A DNA stretch of 41,670 nt. It comes from an uncultured Bacteroidota bacterium (GTDB lineage Bacteria; Bacteroidota; Bacteroidia; Flavobacteriales; UA16). The DNA lies in contig CACAUH010000001.1 of assembly GCA_902535565.1 (NCBI GenBank), forward strand, positions 1 through 41,670, in the 5' to 3' direction. The first letter of the stretch is position 1. Every line of letters begins with the position of its first letter. A program made the translations under genes and the position numbers. Under the pieces are notes generated by a model. It did not search any database and was not told where the DNA came from. It worked only from the letters and a program-made list of their open reading frames with translations. Positions 31,957-40,804 of this stretch are shown here, piece after piece.

Positions 31957-34900
31957 GTTGTTCTCTGCGGTCACCTCGCAAGTGCCGTCATCAAAGGATG
32001 CCGTCTCATCGTAGTTGGTGGCCTCAGGGTAGGTACAACCATAACAATCATACGTGCAACTTTCGTCGGCAAACAGAGCAATAGCTGAGTAGTTACAGGC
32101 CGCACCATCGGTACAGCCGTAGGCGGAGCTGTTTGCTGCACCGGGCGTTCCGTTCTCCTCCCAGCTGGCTTGCCAGTTGTTCGTGTCGCCGTTGTCCAAG
32201 TCTGTCTGGATGAGCTCGAGTGAAGAGCAGCCACCGTCTGGGCTGGCCACGAGTACGTTGCCAAGCAGAACCACCTCATCAGAAGGCCATGGAGAAGCGT
32301 CGTCATAGGTTATGGAATCCACCACATTCGCGAATGAATCTTGTAAGACAACAGTTCCACCGCCATTGCCCAAGTTTCCGTCTTCCATCAGGTATGAGGT
32401 GATGCCCATCCCCGAATAGGTGTTTTGCGCGACCGCACCGGGAACAACCAGGAAATATGACCCAGCGGGAACCACTGCATCCTCGGGGAAAGTCATGGCC
32501 AAAGAGAGCAATTCAGGATTAGAAAAAGCAAACCAAACCTCATATCCTCCGAGTGCAGCCTCCTCACCAGCATTATAAAACTCCACAAACTCCCAATCAA
32601 AATCACTCCCCTGACTTTCACAGGGGTGGTAGTGAATCTCATTGATTAAAATGTTGGGCAACGTGTAGTAGCAAAGCGAATTGTCAATGACCGTTGCGTT
32701 CTCCTGGTAATTCAATGCCTCTGGGTCATCGCACCCCGTGATGAGACAGCTGCCATCGTCAAGAGTGGCCTCGGGGTCATAGTTGTCCGCAGCCGGGTCG
32801 GTGCAGCCTTCAACGCTGGCGCAAGTTCCGTTGTCTTCCTCAGCCAATGCATCATAATTGGGATATGCAGGGTCCGTGCAACCGAGGCGGGTTACATCGG
32901 AAGCTGATCGCGGCTCAACCTTGAACTTGCTGAAGGAATACCCCAGAGGCCCAACGACTCTGATTTGTGCTCCCAACTCCACAATCCCAGTGCTGATTGC
33001 CTCATGGCCCAAATCGTTAATCACGCATGAAGAAGCAGACACATCCGGATCCAACAACTGGCCATCATCGATTTTCCACTCGTTGAACTGGTTGCCTGCA
33101 TCAGTCACTTCACCCAAAACACTCACAAGGGCCCCTTCCCACGCATCTTGGTTGACGGCTTGTGTATTGAGCACTTCAGCTTGTGGAACTGTGTTGCCAT
33201 TGGAAATGATGGTCACAATCGGGGTGTCAAAAAAGGCAACCCCGTACAAATCTCCAGGCACCCCTGTGATTTCCACCTCATCACCAACCGCGACACTGAA
33301 GATGGATTCCAAAGTGGGGCCTTCTCCTCGCACCCAGATGCCCGAGAATTCTCCCTGACCATTCTGGATACTGAACACACTTTTGTTCCCAATTGGGTAA
33401 TCCCAACCATTGTCATCTGTGCTGTCTGCAACGAATACGCCCGTCACAACGCCCGATGTTTTCACCAAGCCCAAAGGCTCAACTGCGGTGCGAACCTCTT
33501 GAATTGTAAGGGTGGGAATGAAGATGCAAGACCCGTCGTCCTCCGTCGCACTAGGATTGTAATTGATGGCGAAGGGGTCGGTACATCCGCCGTTGTTCTC
33601 TGCACAAAGCCCACTGAATTCGTGACTGTTATAACCTTCAAGGGCATTGTTTAATGCATAATCATTGGCCAGCACAATCCACTCGCTGTCTTCCGCTGTG
33701 GTGCCCGCAGAAGCTGCCCAATCTCCCCCATTTCCGAAAGAAACCTGAGGCTTTCTCCGAAGCGTGTTGTTCTGGGTGGCGTTGCCGTTTCCAGCCACTT
33801 CCCATCCACTGCCCGGGTTCGCTCCATAAGGGTCACCCACAACATCAATGAGGGTCCAATCCCCGTCGTTTCCGAAAGAAGAAACCTCACTTCGAATCAA
33901 AGCCCATGCGTCATTTCCATTAAAGAAGTATGATGATGGCAATGTTGCATCAGCACTGTCCAAAAGTGCAGACTGGGCAGCCGATGAAACAACCAAATAT
34001 GTCTCGCCGGCTTCAATGGAAGCCCCTGTCGAAAACTCATTCCAATAGTCCCACTGCTGGTCGTTCGCATCGGTATTGTTGGCTCCATTGGATTGATTGG
34101 CCAAGCTGTATAGCGCCAAACTCACAGGCCCATTCGTGGGGTTGTAGATCTCGAGGTACTTGTTATGTGAGGACCCTTCGGCGTATTCACTGAAAAACAG
34201 GTCACATGGCTCGCTGCCTATGCAGCTGCCGTCGTCGATATCGGCTGCCATGTCATAATTCTCTGCAGAGGGGAAAGTGCATCCGTAGAGAAGAACATCG
34301 TCCGCACTTCTCGGGATCAACTTGAAATCTCCAAAGCCATAGTGCAGTGGACCGGTCACCTGGAACTGGGCGTTGATGACCACTTCACCGGTGGCTTGGT
34401 GGTCCCATCCGCGATCGTCAATCCGGACTTCACCGGTGCCGTCGTCGATGCCCCATTCTCCATTGCCCAAATCAGGGGAAGTCACCGTTCCCGTGCACTG
34501 AATGAGGACACCTTCCCACTCTTCCGAATATGCAGCAGCCGTACCGAGCGCTTCAGCAGCAGGCAAATCATTGCCTTGACTGATGATGTTGGTCACCAGA
34601 AGATTCTCGCCGACACCTTGAATTTGGGTCACCCCGAAAAATTCAGACACAACCCCCGTCAGGGCCACAAAATCCCCTTGTGCTACGGCGACTTCTGGGC
34701 CGAAACCGAACATCCCGCTGTATTCCCCAGTGCCTTCCTGCAGGCTAAACAGGGTGCCGTAAACGCCCGTTACGATTCCGCTAACGGTCACCAATGAATC
34801 CGTAAAGACGGCTGGATCAAGCGCTTGACCCTGCTGGATGGTCGCAATGGAAATGGCCCCGTCGACCACCTCACAGCTGTCGTCGTCGATGATCGCACCC

Positions 34901-36237
34901 GCATCGTAGTTGTTTGCGGCGGGGTTGGTGCACCCCAACTTTTGGAAATCATCCGCGTTTCGAGGCTCGATGCTGTTGCCGAACCCGCCGTTGATTGCGC
35001 CTGTGACCCGGAAGACATCACCCAACATGGCGCCCTGCTCCGTGTATCCGTCGTAGCCCATGTCATCCACACCGTGGCTGCCGGACCCGTCATCGATGGG
35101 GAACTCACCAAAGTTGTTCGGTTCTCCCACAATCGCGCCCGTGATCTGGCACAGCACGCCTTCATACTCCTCGAGGTTGGCGTCGGCTGTGGAAATCACG
35201 GCCGGCGCAGGAAGTGCGTTTCCACTGTTCAAAATGGACGCAGTGGCGGAGGTCAATTGCGTGCCGCCATTGTAGCTGCCTACAACGCCCTCCACGATGA
35301 CACTGTCTCCCATGGCGACCTGTGTCGCATCGTCGAACAAGCCCCCTCCGACGTATACGAAAATGCCGCTCCATGCACCTTCACCATCCTGAATCGAGGT
35401 GTTGCTCCCGTATGCTCCTGTGACAATACCACGGACAATCACAGTCTGGCCATTGTAGGTGCCGTCGTCGTCAGCGCCCATGTCCTGTTGGATCGCACTG
35501 ATGGTGACTTCGGTCGGGTACTCGCAGCTTCCATCATCAAAGGTTACGTTGGAATTGTAGTTGGTTGCCGCCTCATCCATGCATCCTCCGATGTCGATGC
35601 CATCCAGTGTACACTCCGCGACCAAGAGGGCAATGTCCGCTGCAGTTTGTTCCTGACCGGGATTGTGGTCAAAGCAATCCGTAGCGTCGGAACCATCGCA
35701 GTATATGGTCCAGTTGGCACCATTCCAGAACTCCCCGTCAGGGGCCGTCGTGGTGCGGAGGGCATACCCATCCTCAAATTCATGGCAGGTGTTTGAACCG
35801 TCTTCTCCAATCACGCCAAAGAAGTCCGCGATGACCCCCGCAGCGTTGTAGAGGGCGATTTGATCATCGCCATTGCTGCCGGCTACACCACTTGAGCCCG
35901 CGACAAAGTCCGGAGCAAATCCATAGGCTGCTTCAAAATCTGAAGCGGACGCAGCGATGTAGATGCACCCTCCATCATAAAGGGTTCCATAGTTGGTCAA
36001 GTAGAATTGAGAAGAGCTGGTTGGCTCAGTATTGCCATTGGTCCAGCGAATGAGGTACCAATCGGTCATGTCGATGTTGGAACCAGAATTGTTGGCGACT
36101 TTGACAAATCGAGCCCCGGAGTCATCTGTCGGATCTGCAATCATGGCCAGGTGGGCTGATTGCGCATATAGGGATCCTGTCAGCAGGACCGAGAAAAGCA
36201 CGGAAGTAAACTTCCACATTTCATGTCGTTTCATCAT
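31867..36237 (-). CDS. Large modular surface protein: lamin-tail domains, OB-like domains and nine Cys-rich linkers
   Basis: 1456 residues from ATG 36237 (ATG 36234 next; TTG 36258 rejected). Signal peptide to about residue 26 (TGSLYAQ). Order, approximate: lamin-tail-like domain (27-165); linker 1; OB-like domain with QTVIVRGIVTGAYG (245-430); linker 2; second OB-like domain with LVTVSGIVTGVYG (460-650); linker 3; second lamin-tail domain with KYLEIYNPT (680-900); linker 4; third OB-like domain (930-1120); linkers 5-7; third lamin-tail domain with INEIHYHP (1195-1365); linkers 8-9; tail DLNGDGTTSVSDLLMLLGAF. Each linker follows C-T-D-P-x-A-x-N-Y-D-x-x-A-x-x-D-D-G-S-C, probably a small disulfide-closed, Ca-binding unit. 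No nuclease or other catalytic domain is visible, so a structural or adhesive T9SS cargo role is inferred. A strong terminator follows. Confidence 0.88.
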   Translation of the reverse strand: MMKRHEMWKFTSVLFSVLLTGSLYAQSAHLAMIADPTDDSGARFVKVANNSGSNIDMTDWYLIRWTNGNTEPTSSSQFYLTNYGTLYDGGCIYIAASASDFEAAYGFAPDFVAGSSGVAGSNGDDQIALYNAAGVIADFFGVIGEDGSNTCHEFEDGYALRTTTAPDGEFWNGANWTIYCDGSDATDCFDHNPGQEQTAADIALLVAECTLDGIDIGGCMDEAATNYNSNVTFDDGSCEYPTEVTISAIQQDMGADDDGTYNGQTVIVRGIVTGAYGSNTSIQDGEGAWSGIFVYVGGGLFDDATQVAMGDSVIVEGVVGSYNGGTQLTSATASILNSGNALPAPAVISTADANLEEYEGVLCQITGAIVGEPNNFGEFPIDDGSGSHGVDDMGYDGYTEQGAMLGDVFRVTGAINGGFGNSIEPRNADDFQKLGCTNPAANNYDAGAIIDDDSCEVVDGAISIATIQQGQALDPAVFTDSLVTVSGIVTGVYGTLFSLQEGTGEYSGMFGFGPEVAVAQGDFVALTGVVSEFFGVTQIQGVGENLLVTNIISQGNDLPAAEALGTAAAYSEEWEGVLIQCTGTVTSPDLGNGEWGIDDGTGEVRIDDRGWDHQATGEVVINAQFQVTGPLHYGFGDFKLIPRSADDVLLYGCTFPSAENYDMAADIDDGSCIGSEPCDLFFSEYAEGSSHNKYLEIYNPTNGPVSLALYSLANQSNGANNTDANDQQWDYWNEFSTGASIEAGETYLVVSSAAQSALLDSADATLPSSYFFNGNDAWALIRSEVSSFGNDGDWTLIDVVGDPYGANPGSGWEVAGNGNATQNNTLRRKPQVSFGNGGDWAASAGTTAEDSEWIVLANDYALNNALEGYNSHEFSGLCAENNGGCTDPFAINYNPSATEDDGSCIFIPTLTIQEVRTAVEPLGLVKTSGVVTGVFVADSTDDNGWDYPIGNKSVFSIQNGQGEFSGIWVRGEGPTLESIFSVAVGDEVEITGVPGDLYGVAFFDTPIVTIISNGNTVPQAEVLNTQAVNQDAWEGALVSVLGEVTDAGNQFNEWKIDDGQLLDPDVSASSCVINDLGHEAISTGIVELGAQIRVVGPLGYSFSKFKVEPRSASDVTRLGCTDPAYPNYDALAEEDNGTCASVEGCTDPAADNYDPEATLDDGSCLITGCDDPEALNYQENATVIDNSLCYYTLPNILINEIHYHPCESQGSDFDWEFVEFYNAGEEAALGGYEVWFAFSNPELLSLAMTFPEDAVVPAGSYFLVVPGAVAQNTYSGMGITSYLMEDGNLGNGGGTVVLQDSFANVVDSITYDDASPWPSDEVVLLGNVLVASPDGGCSSLELIQTDLDNGDTNNWQASWEENGTPGAANSSAYGCTDGAACNYSAIALFADESCTYDCYGCTYPEATNYDETASFDDGTCEVTAENNCPTDLNGDGTTSVSDLLMLLGAFATDCEE

Positions 36238-36348
36238 GTGGGTATTGGCTAGGTGCAAAGTAGGACCTAATTATGTCCCAATCGGTCACAAAGGGCAACC
36301 TTAACGCTATAGAAACAGGTAATGTGGACGGGGTTAAAACAGGATTCG
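36238..36348 (-). promoter_or_regulatory. Upstream region of the surface protein gene
   Basis: Between the rnhB stop and the surface protein ATG. TACTTTG, lacking one base of TAnnTTTG, occurs on the minus strand 18 nt before the ATG. No terminator for the rnhB transcript is evident, so readthrough is possible. Confidence 0.3.
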
Positions 36349-36957
36349 TTAAGGAGTGAATAATGTCCCCTGTACTCCACGAAAAGTTCTTCTGTGATGA
36401 GCCGTATGACCGCAGCGGAGAAGGGCCGCTTTGTGGACTGGTGTGGGATACCCTTTGTTCCCTTCCCAGCCATATTCGGGATGCTGCACTGCCAATGATT
36501 CCATATGTTCATCGCGATGGGTCTTGGCCAATATGCTGGCCGCCGCGATGGAGAGGAAGCGCCCGTCTCCCTTGACCTCACAAGTGTGGGGTATGGAATG
36601 GGCCCGAAATCGGTTTCCGTCAATCAGGAGGTGATCGGGATGTCGGGCCAATCCATCAATGGCCCGATGCATGGCCAAATATGTGGCCTGCAGGATGTTC
36701 ATCCGCTCAATTTCCTCGACGGAAGCCCATCCAACACACCACGCTGCTGACTCAGACTCGATGGCTTTACGCAACAGGTTTCGCGCATTCACATCAAGCC
36801 GCTTGCTGTCGTCAAGGCCCAAGTCCATCCAATGCTTGCCGTGGGGTCCCGGAATGACTGCTGCTGCGGTCACAGGTCCGGCAAGACAGCCACGCCCAGC
36901 TTCGTCAACACCGGCTTCTACCCGACCGTCAACGAGAAACGACTGAAGCCTGCCCAT
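36349..36957 (-). CDS. rnhB: Ribonuclease HII
   Basis: 202 residues from ATG 36957; GTG 36960 is the codon before. Cleaves RNA of RNA-DNA hybrids and single ribonucleotides in DNA. Catalytic D-E-D-D residues can be placed in GVDEAGRGCLAGPV, DDSKRL and LLIDGNRF, plus SIAAASILAKTHRDEHM. Full length. Its 5' end overlaps the glycosyltransferase gene by 29 nt in another frame, so the two are cotranscribed. Confidence 0.95.
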   Translation of the reverse strand: MGRLQSFLVDGRVEAGVDEAGRGCLAGPVTAAAVIPGPHGKHWMDLGLDDSKRLDVNARNLLRKAIESESAAWCVGWASVEEIERMNILQATYLAMHRAIDGLARHPDHLLIDGNRFRAHSIPHTCEVKGDGRFLSIAAASILAKTHRDEHMESLAVQHPEYGWEGNKGYPTPVHKAALLRCGHTAHHRRTFRGVQGTLFTP

Positions 36958-38146
36958 CACCTTGTGTGCTCTGTTTTTTTACCATGGGTACCCCTGCATC
37001 CTCAGCAGCCTTCTCCAAACAGCCCCACAACAATGAAGCCGTGCGCTCCCAACTGAAGGCTTCGGCGCGGCGCTTTCCCTTCTGCACAAGCTGCTCGCAC
37101 AAAGCAGGTTCTCGTTCCAACCTGAGCATCGCCTTGGCCACACCATCGGTATCAGCAGGGTCCACCTCCAGCCCAGAACCACCGGAAACTTCAGGGAGTG
37201 ACGTTCTGTCCGAATGAATGGTCGGCGTCCCTGCTGAAAAGGCCTCAAGGAGTGGAATTCCAAATCCCTCAAACCACGGAATAAAGACCAACCCTCCTGC
37301 AGCCGCTAGAATTGAGGACAATTCATCTTGAGGAAGCCATCCCGTCTTGTGAATGTGCGCCTGGATGTTTTCAGGAACATCGTCCATGGCATCTCGGACA
37401 TCAAAGCCCCGTTTTCGCCAAATGGCCTTGCCCACCAAAAGAAGGTCCCAAGTGCCGCCTTTAATTCTGTAAGTTGTGAATGCCTCCAGAAGACCCTCGA
37501 GATTTTTACGAGGGTGTTGGGTTCCAATGAACACGAAGTACGGACTGCCTCCAGTCAAACGGGTCTGAATGGACTGTGCCTCTTGCTTGGCGTCCAGTCC
37601 AAGGGGGTTGTGATATGCGGCCCCGGCACCATTGTACACCACATCAATCTTCGCGGCATCGACCCCATACTGCTGCTCAATGTCTTTCGCACTGTAGCGG
37701 CTCACCGTGGCCAGTCGAATCGCCTTCCTTGCAGCCTCTGGAAACCGACGACGGTAATGACGCGCAACGCCGGCTGGAAGCCACTCGGGGTGATGTTCAA
37801 AATTCAAATCATGCTGAACGGCCACCTGGGGGACGGTGGTTCGTCGACTCAGAAAACCATCCGGAGAAAGGAAAAGATCAGCCTTGACCCGCTTGAGCAT
37901 CCACGGGATGCTGTAGTCCATCCATAGGTCAACCAGAAAAGGCCGTCGAGCAGGGGGCAAGACCCAATGAAGGGTCACATTTTCACCCGGGAAAAGGGCT
38001 TCCGGTGGGGTTCGGTCGAAAAAAAGATGGAACTCGTGCTCAGGGTGTCCTGACACCAGACGCTGAACCGTCTCAAGCGTGAACCAACCGATGCCGTCCA
38101 ACCGACCCGGAACAACGAGGCGCGTATTGATCGCGATGACGGCCAT
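36929..38146 (-). CDS. GT4-family glycosyltransferase
   Basis: 405 residues from ATG 38146; the frame reaches 38275 but the extension crosses the promoter. GT-B fold of the GT4 type: N-terminal RLVVPGRLDGIGWFTLETV (acceptor domain, G-I-G-x-F loop), YFVFIGTQHPRKNLEGLLEAF at the start of the donor domain, and the E-x7-E-like motif FEGFGIPLLEAFSAGTP near residues 310-330. Transfers a sugar from a nucleotide-sugar to a growing glycan on the cytoplasmic side. Gene position next to Wzz-like and Wzy-like genes suggests surface polysaccharide synthesis. The start is supported by TAGTTTCG 5 nt upstream. Confidence 0.9.
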   Translation of the reverse strand: MAVIAINTRLVVPGRLDGIGWFTLETVQRLVSGHPEHEFHLFFDRTPPEALFPGENVTLHWVLPPARRPFLVDLWMDYSIPWMLKRVKADLFLSPDGFLSRRTTVPQVAVQHDLNFEHHPEWLPAGVARHYRRRFPEAARKAIRLATVSRYSAKDIEQQYGVDAAKIDVVYNGAGAAYHNPLGLDAKQEAQSIQTRLTGGSPYFVFIGTQHPRKNLEGLLEAFTTYRIKGGTWDLLLVGKAIWRKRGFDVRDAMDDVPENIQAHIHKTGWLPQDELSSILAAAGGLVFIPWFEGFGIPLLEAFSAGTPTIHSDRTSLPEVSGGSGLEVDPADTDGVAKAMLRLEREPALCEQLVQKGKRRAEAFSWERTASLLWGCLEKAAEDAGVPMVKKQSTQGDGQASVVSR

Positions 38147-38151
38147 GTCGG

Positions 38152-38159
38152 CGAAACTA
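38152..38159 (-). promoter_or_regulatory. -7 box TAGTTTCG, 5 nt before start codon
   Basis: One mismatch to TAnnTTTG, spacer CCGAC to the glycosyltransferase ATG at 38146, in the 127-bp divergent region. Confidence 0.5.
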
Positions 38160-38230
38160 AGCTTCACGAACGGGTGGTGGAAAGAACCGGCATACTGCAA
38201 TGGCGAAACCGTTCGTTCTCGTCTCGTCCC

Positions 38231-38245
38231 GGTGCATCTTGCACC
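38231..38245. promoter_or_regulatory. Inverted repeat GGTGCA-TCT-TGCACC upstream of the Wzz-like gene
   Basis: Perfect 6-bp inverted repeat with a 3-nt centre, 28 nt before ATG 38274 in the divergent region. Position and symmetry suit an operator; no binding protein is known to me. Confidence 0.35.
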
Positions 38246-38273
38246 TAGACCTGAACCGCCAACGACCACAACC

Positions 38274-39266
38274 ATGACGGACCATCAAGCCCACACCGCA
38301 GAAGGCGATGCTGCCCTATTGAAACGCATTTGGGGTTGGCGAAGGCCCCTCATCATCGCCGGCGCCTTGGGGGGCATCTTCAGTGCTGCGGCCACTTTTT
38401 TGATTGAACCGGAATTCCAATCCTCAGTGGTGCTCTTTGCCTTGCCGCAGCAGAGCATCGGAGCGCAATTCTATGAGGCGGAGAAGCGGGAAGACATCCT
38501 GGCTTATGGCGAAACGGAAGACGCAGAAAGGCTGTTGCAAATTCTCAACTCCGATCGGGTCCGCCGTCGCATCATTGAGAAATACGATTTGTGGAGTCAT
38601 TACGACATCACCAAGAAGGAGTCAGGAGCGCAAGCGGCCATGGCCAAGGTCTATGCCGGCAAGGTGGATGCCGCATTGACCCGTTATGGCTCCATTCGAA
38701 TCGATGTATTTGACACGGACCCGAACATGGCACGTGACATCGCAAACGACGTCGCCAACCTGACGGACTCGGTCTCCAACCAATTGAGAAACGACCGGGC
38801 CATGGAGGCTTTTCGTTATGCAAAGCAGAGCCTCGAGCAGCACCAAGCGGGAATCGAGCGAATGGAGGGTCGCCTCGCCGCCTTGCGCGGGGAAGGGGTG
38901 TATGATTACCCCGTCCAAATCGAAGGATTAAATGACCAATATGCCACTGCCTTGGCTGAAGGTTTTCGCTCCCGAGCAGCTGAAATCCTCGGCAAGATGG
39001 AGCGGCTCACTCCTTACGCCAACGAATTCAACCAACTCACCACCAAATTGGAAGATGCCTACGAGCAAGAAGCAGTGCTCAAGAAGCGTTTCGACCTGAA
39101 TAAGTTGGATGCCGAATCCCAAATACCCGCTGCCTTCGTGGTGGATCGCGCTGCTGTGGCAGACAAAAAAGCAAGGCCTGTGCGCTGGCTCATCACGGTG
39201 ATGGGCGCCATTTCTGTCGCCTTGGCAGGATTGGTCTTTTTGTTGTTCCGGGACGCCGTGAATTGA
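38274..39266 (+). CDS. Wzz-like polysaccharide chain-length/co-polymerase protein
   Basis: 330 residues from ATG 38274; the longer frame from 38079 runs back through the divergent promoter and gene. Inner-membrane protein with one membrane helix near each end (about 26-45, LIIAGALGGIFSAAATFLI, and 304-325, LITVMGAISVALAGLVFLLF) enclosing a periplasmic helical domain with coiled-coil stretches (RYAKQSLEQHQAGIERMEG). This is the layout of Wzz/PCP proteins, which set glycan chain length with Wzy. The conserved Pro-rich stretch before TM2 is weak (AVADKKARPVRW). Its stop overlaps the start of the Wzy/WaaL-like gene by one base. Confidence 0.85.
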   Translation: MTDHQAHTAEGDAALLKRIWGWRRPLIIAGALGGIFSAAATFLIEPEFQSSVVLFALPQQSIGAQFYEAEKREDILAYGETEDAERLLQILNSDRVRRRIIEKYDLWSHYDITKKESGAQAAMAKVYAGKVDAALTRYGSIRIDVFDTDPNMARDIANDVANLTDSVSNQLRNDRAMEAFRYAKQSLEQHQAGIERMEGRLAALRGEGVYDYPVQIEGLNDQYATALAEGFRSRAAEILGKMERLTPYANEFNQLTTKLEDAYEQEAVLKKRFDLNKLDAESQIPAAFVVDRAAVADKKARPVRWLITVMGAISVALAGLVFLLFRDAVN

Positions 39267-40804
39267 TGGGTACAACCGGGACGACCCCTTCGACCCGGAG
39301 CCAAAGGCCCAGTTCCTGGCGAACCGGACCTGAAGGCACTGCAGTGGCTTTGGCCGCTGTCTATGCCGTGCTGCTCGGTGGCGCGATTGCCGCCAAGGCC
39401 TATCCCGTGGCCCTGATGCCCATTTGTATTGGCATTGTGGCCCTCGCATTGGCGCGGCGCGACCTTCTCCTCCTGGGCCTGGTGGCCAGTGTCCCTCTGA
39501 GCCTCAACCTCGAACAACTGGAAATTGGCGGCGTCGGACTCTACCTCCCCACCGAACCCCTGCTTTTTGGCTTGCTCCTCTTGTTCGGGCTAGACCGGTT
39601 ACGCGGACTGCCCCTGAACCCGGGCCTTGAGGCCCACCCCATCACGCGGTGCATTCAGTTAATGTTCATCTGGCTGTTCATCACCACCCTGACCTCAGAG
39701 GACCCTCTCGTGTCGTTCAAATTTCTGGTTGCAAGGGGGTGGTTTGTCGTGGGCTTCTTTTTTCTGATGGCGCCTTTGGTTCGCATCGAGAGGCACCAAG
39801 AGCGGTTTATTCTGCTCTACCTCGTGCCCCTCCTTGCGGTCATCGTCTACACGGTCATTCGGCATGCGGGGTATGGTTTCGAGAAGCAAGCCGGACACTG
39901 GGTCATGGACCCCTTTTTCAAAGACCACACCAGCTATGGGGCGGTTTTGGCCATGTTCTGGTTTCCGGCGTTGGTCATGTTTCTGAAACCGCGGAAAAAC
40001 AGCCTAAAGAAGTTCGCTCTGGGCGGGGCCATTCTCATTCTGTCCATCGGACTGATTCTGTCCTTTACGCGAGCGGCGTGGGTGTCGGTTGTCGCCGCCG
40101 GCGGCATTGGAGCACTGATGATGCTCGGATTTCGCCTCAGAACCTTGATGGCCGGCGGGATTTTGGGGCTGTTCATGGTCCTCTTGATTTGGGACCAACT
40201 CATCATCACTTTGGAGCGGAATGACCAAGACTCCTCAGATGATTTGACCGAACATGTAGAATCCATCAGCAATGTCTCAAGCGACGCATCCAACCTAGAG
40301 CGCATCAACCGATGGAGCTGCGCGATTGCCCTTTGGAAAGAGCGGCCCATTGTCGGCTGGGGACCGGGAACCTACCAATTCGTCTACGCCCCACACCAGC
40401 GCTCCGAACACAGAACCATCATCTCAACCAACAACGCGGACCGCGGAAACGCCCACAGCGAGTATCTCGGGCCCTTGGCGGAGCAAGGCATTCCGGGAAG
40501 CCTCGTGATGGTTCTGCTTTTGTGGCTGGCCACGGTCATGGGGTTCCGGATTTACAACCAAATGCGCCGGACGGACAGATGGGGGTCAATGTGGGCCTTG
40601 TCCATCTATCTCGGGCTCTTGACCTACTTCATCCACGGGGTCCTGAACAACTATCTGGACACCGACAAGGCCAGCGCCCCTTTCTGGGGGTTTCTCGCCA
40701 TTTTGGTCGCCCTTGATTTGAGCATCAGGAAAACCGAGTCGTCAACAGGGCCGTATCGTCCGCTGGACTCGCCGTCCCCCGATGGCGCTCCCATTCCACA
40801 ATGA
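39266..40804 (+). CDS. O-antigen ligase/polymerase family protein (Wzy_C)
   Basis: 512 residues from ATG 39266 (TTG 39263 precedes it). Polytopic, roughly 11-12 membrane helices. The Wzy_C/WaaL hallmark is in the large periplasmic loop: RINRWSCAIALWKERPIVGWGPGTYQFVY, then NAHSEYLGPLAEQGIPGSL with the conserved His. Acts at the periplasmic face either polymerising repeat units (Wzy) or ligating glycan to a carrier (WaaL); the pairing with Wzz favours polymerase, but sequence alone does not decide. Its last 80 nt overlap the phosphatase gene on the other strand. Confidence 0.88.
   Translation: MGTTGTTPSTRSQRPSSWRTGPEGTAVALAAVYAVLLGGAIAAKAYPVALMPICIGIVALALARRDLLLLGLVASVPLSLNLEQLEIGGVGLYLPTEPLLFGLLLLFGLDRLRGLPLNPGLEAHPITRCIQLMFIWLFITTLTSEDPLVSFKFLVARGWFVVGFFFLMAPLVRIERHQERFILLYLVPLLAVIVYTVIRHAGYGFEKQAGHWVMDPFFKDHTSYGAVLAMFWFPALVMFLKPRKNSLKKFALGGAILILSIGLILSFTRAAWVSVVAAGGIGALMMLGFRLRTLMAGGILGLFMVLLIWDQLIITLERNDQDSSDDLTEHVESISNVSSDASNLERINRWSCAIALWKERPIVGWGPGTYQFVYAPHQRSEHRTIISTNNADRGNAHSEYLGPLAEQGIPGSLVMVLLLWLATVMGFRIYNQMRRTDRWGSMWALSIYLGLLTYFIHGVLNNYLDTDKASAPFWGFLAILVALDLSIRKTESSTGPYRPLDSPSPDGAPIPQ

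Noticed and set aside
34825..35796. 323-codon plus-strand frame inside the surface protein gene
   Set aside because: Translation is a mirror of the repeated Asp/Gly-rich coding strand; the minus-strand frame has a signal peptide, repeats and domains.
38079..38273. N-terminal extension of the Wzz-like frame
   Set aside because: Crosses the divergent promoter region and the glycosyltransferase start; the protein proper begins MTDHQ before the first membrane helix.
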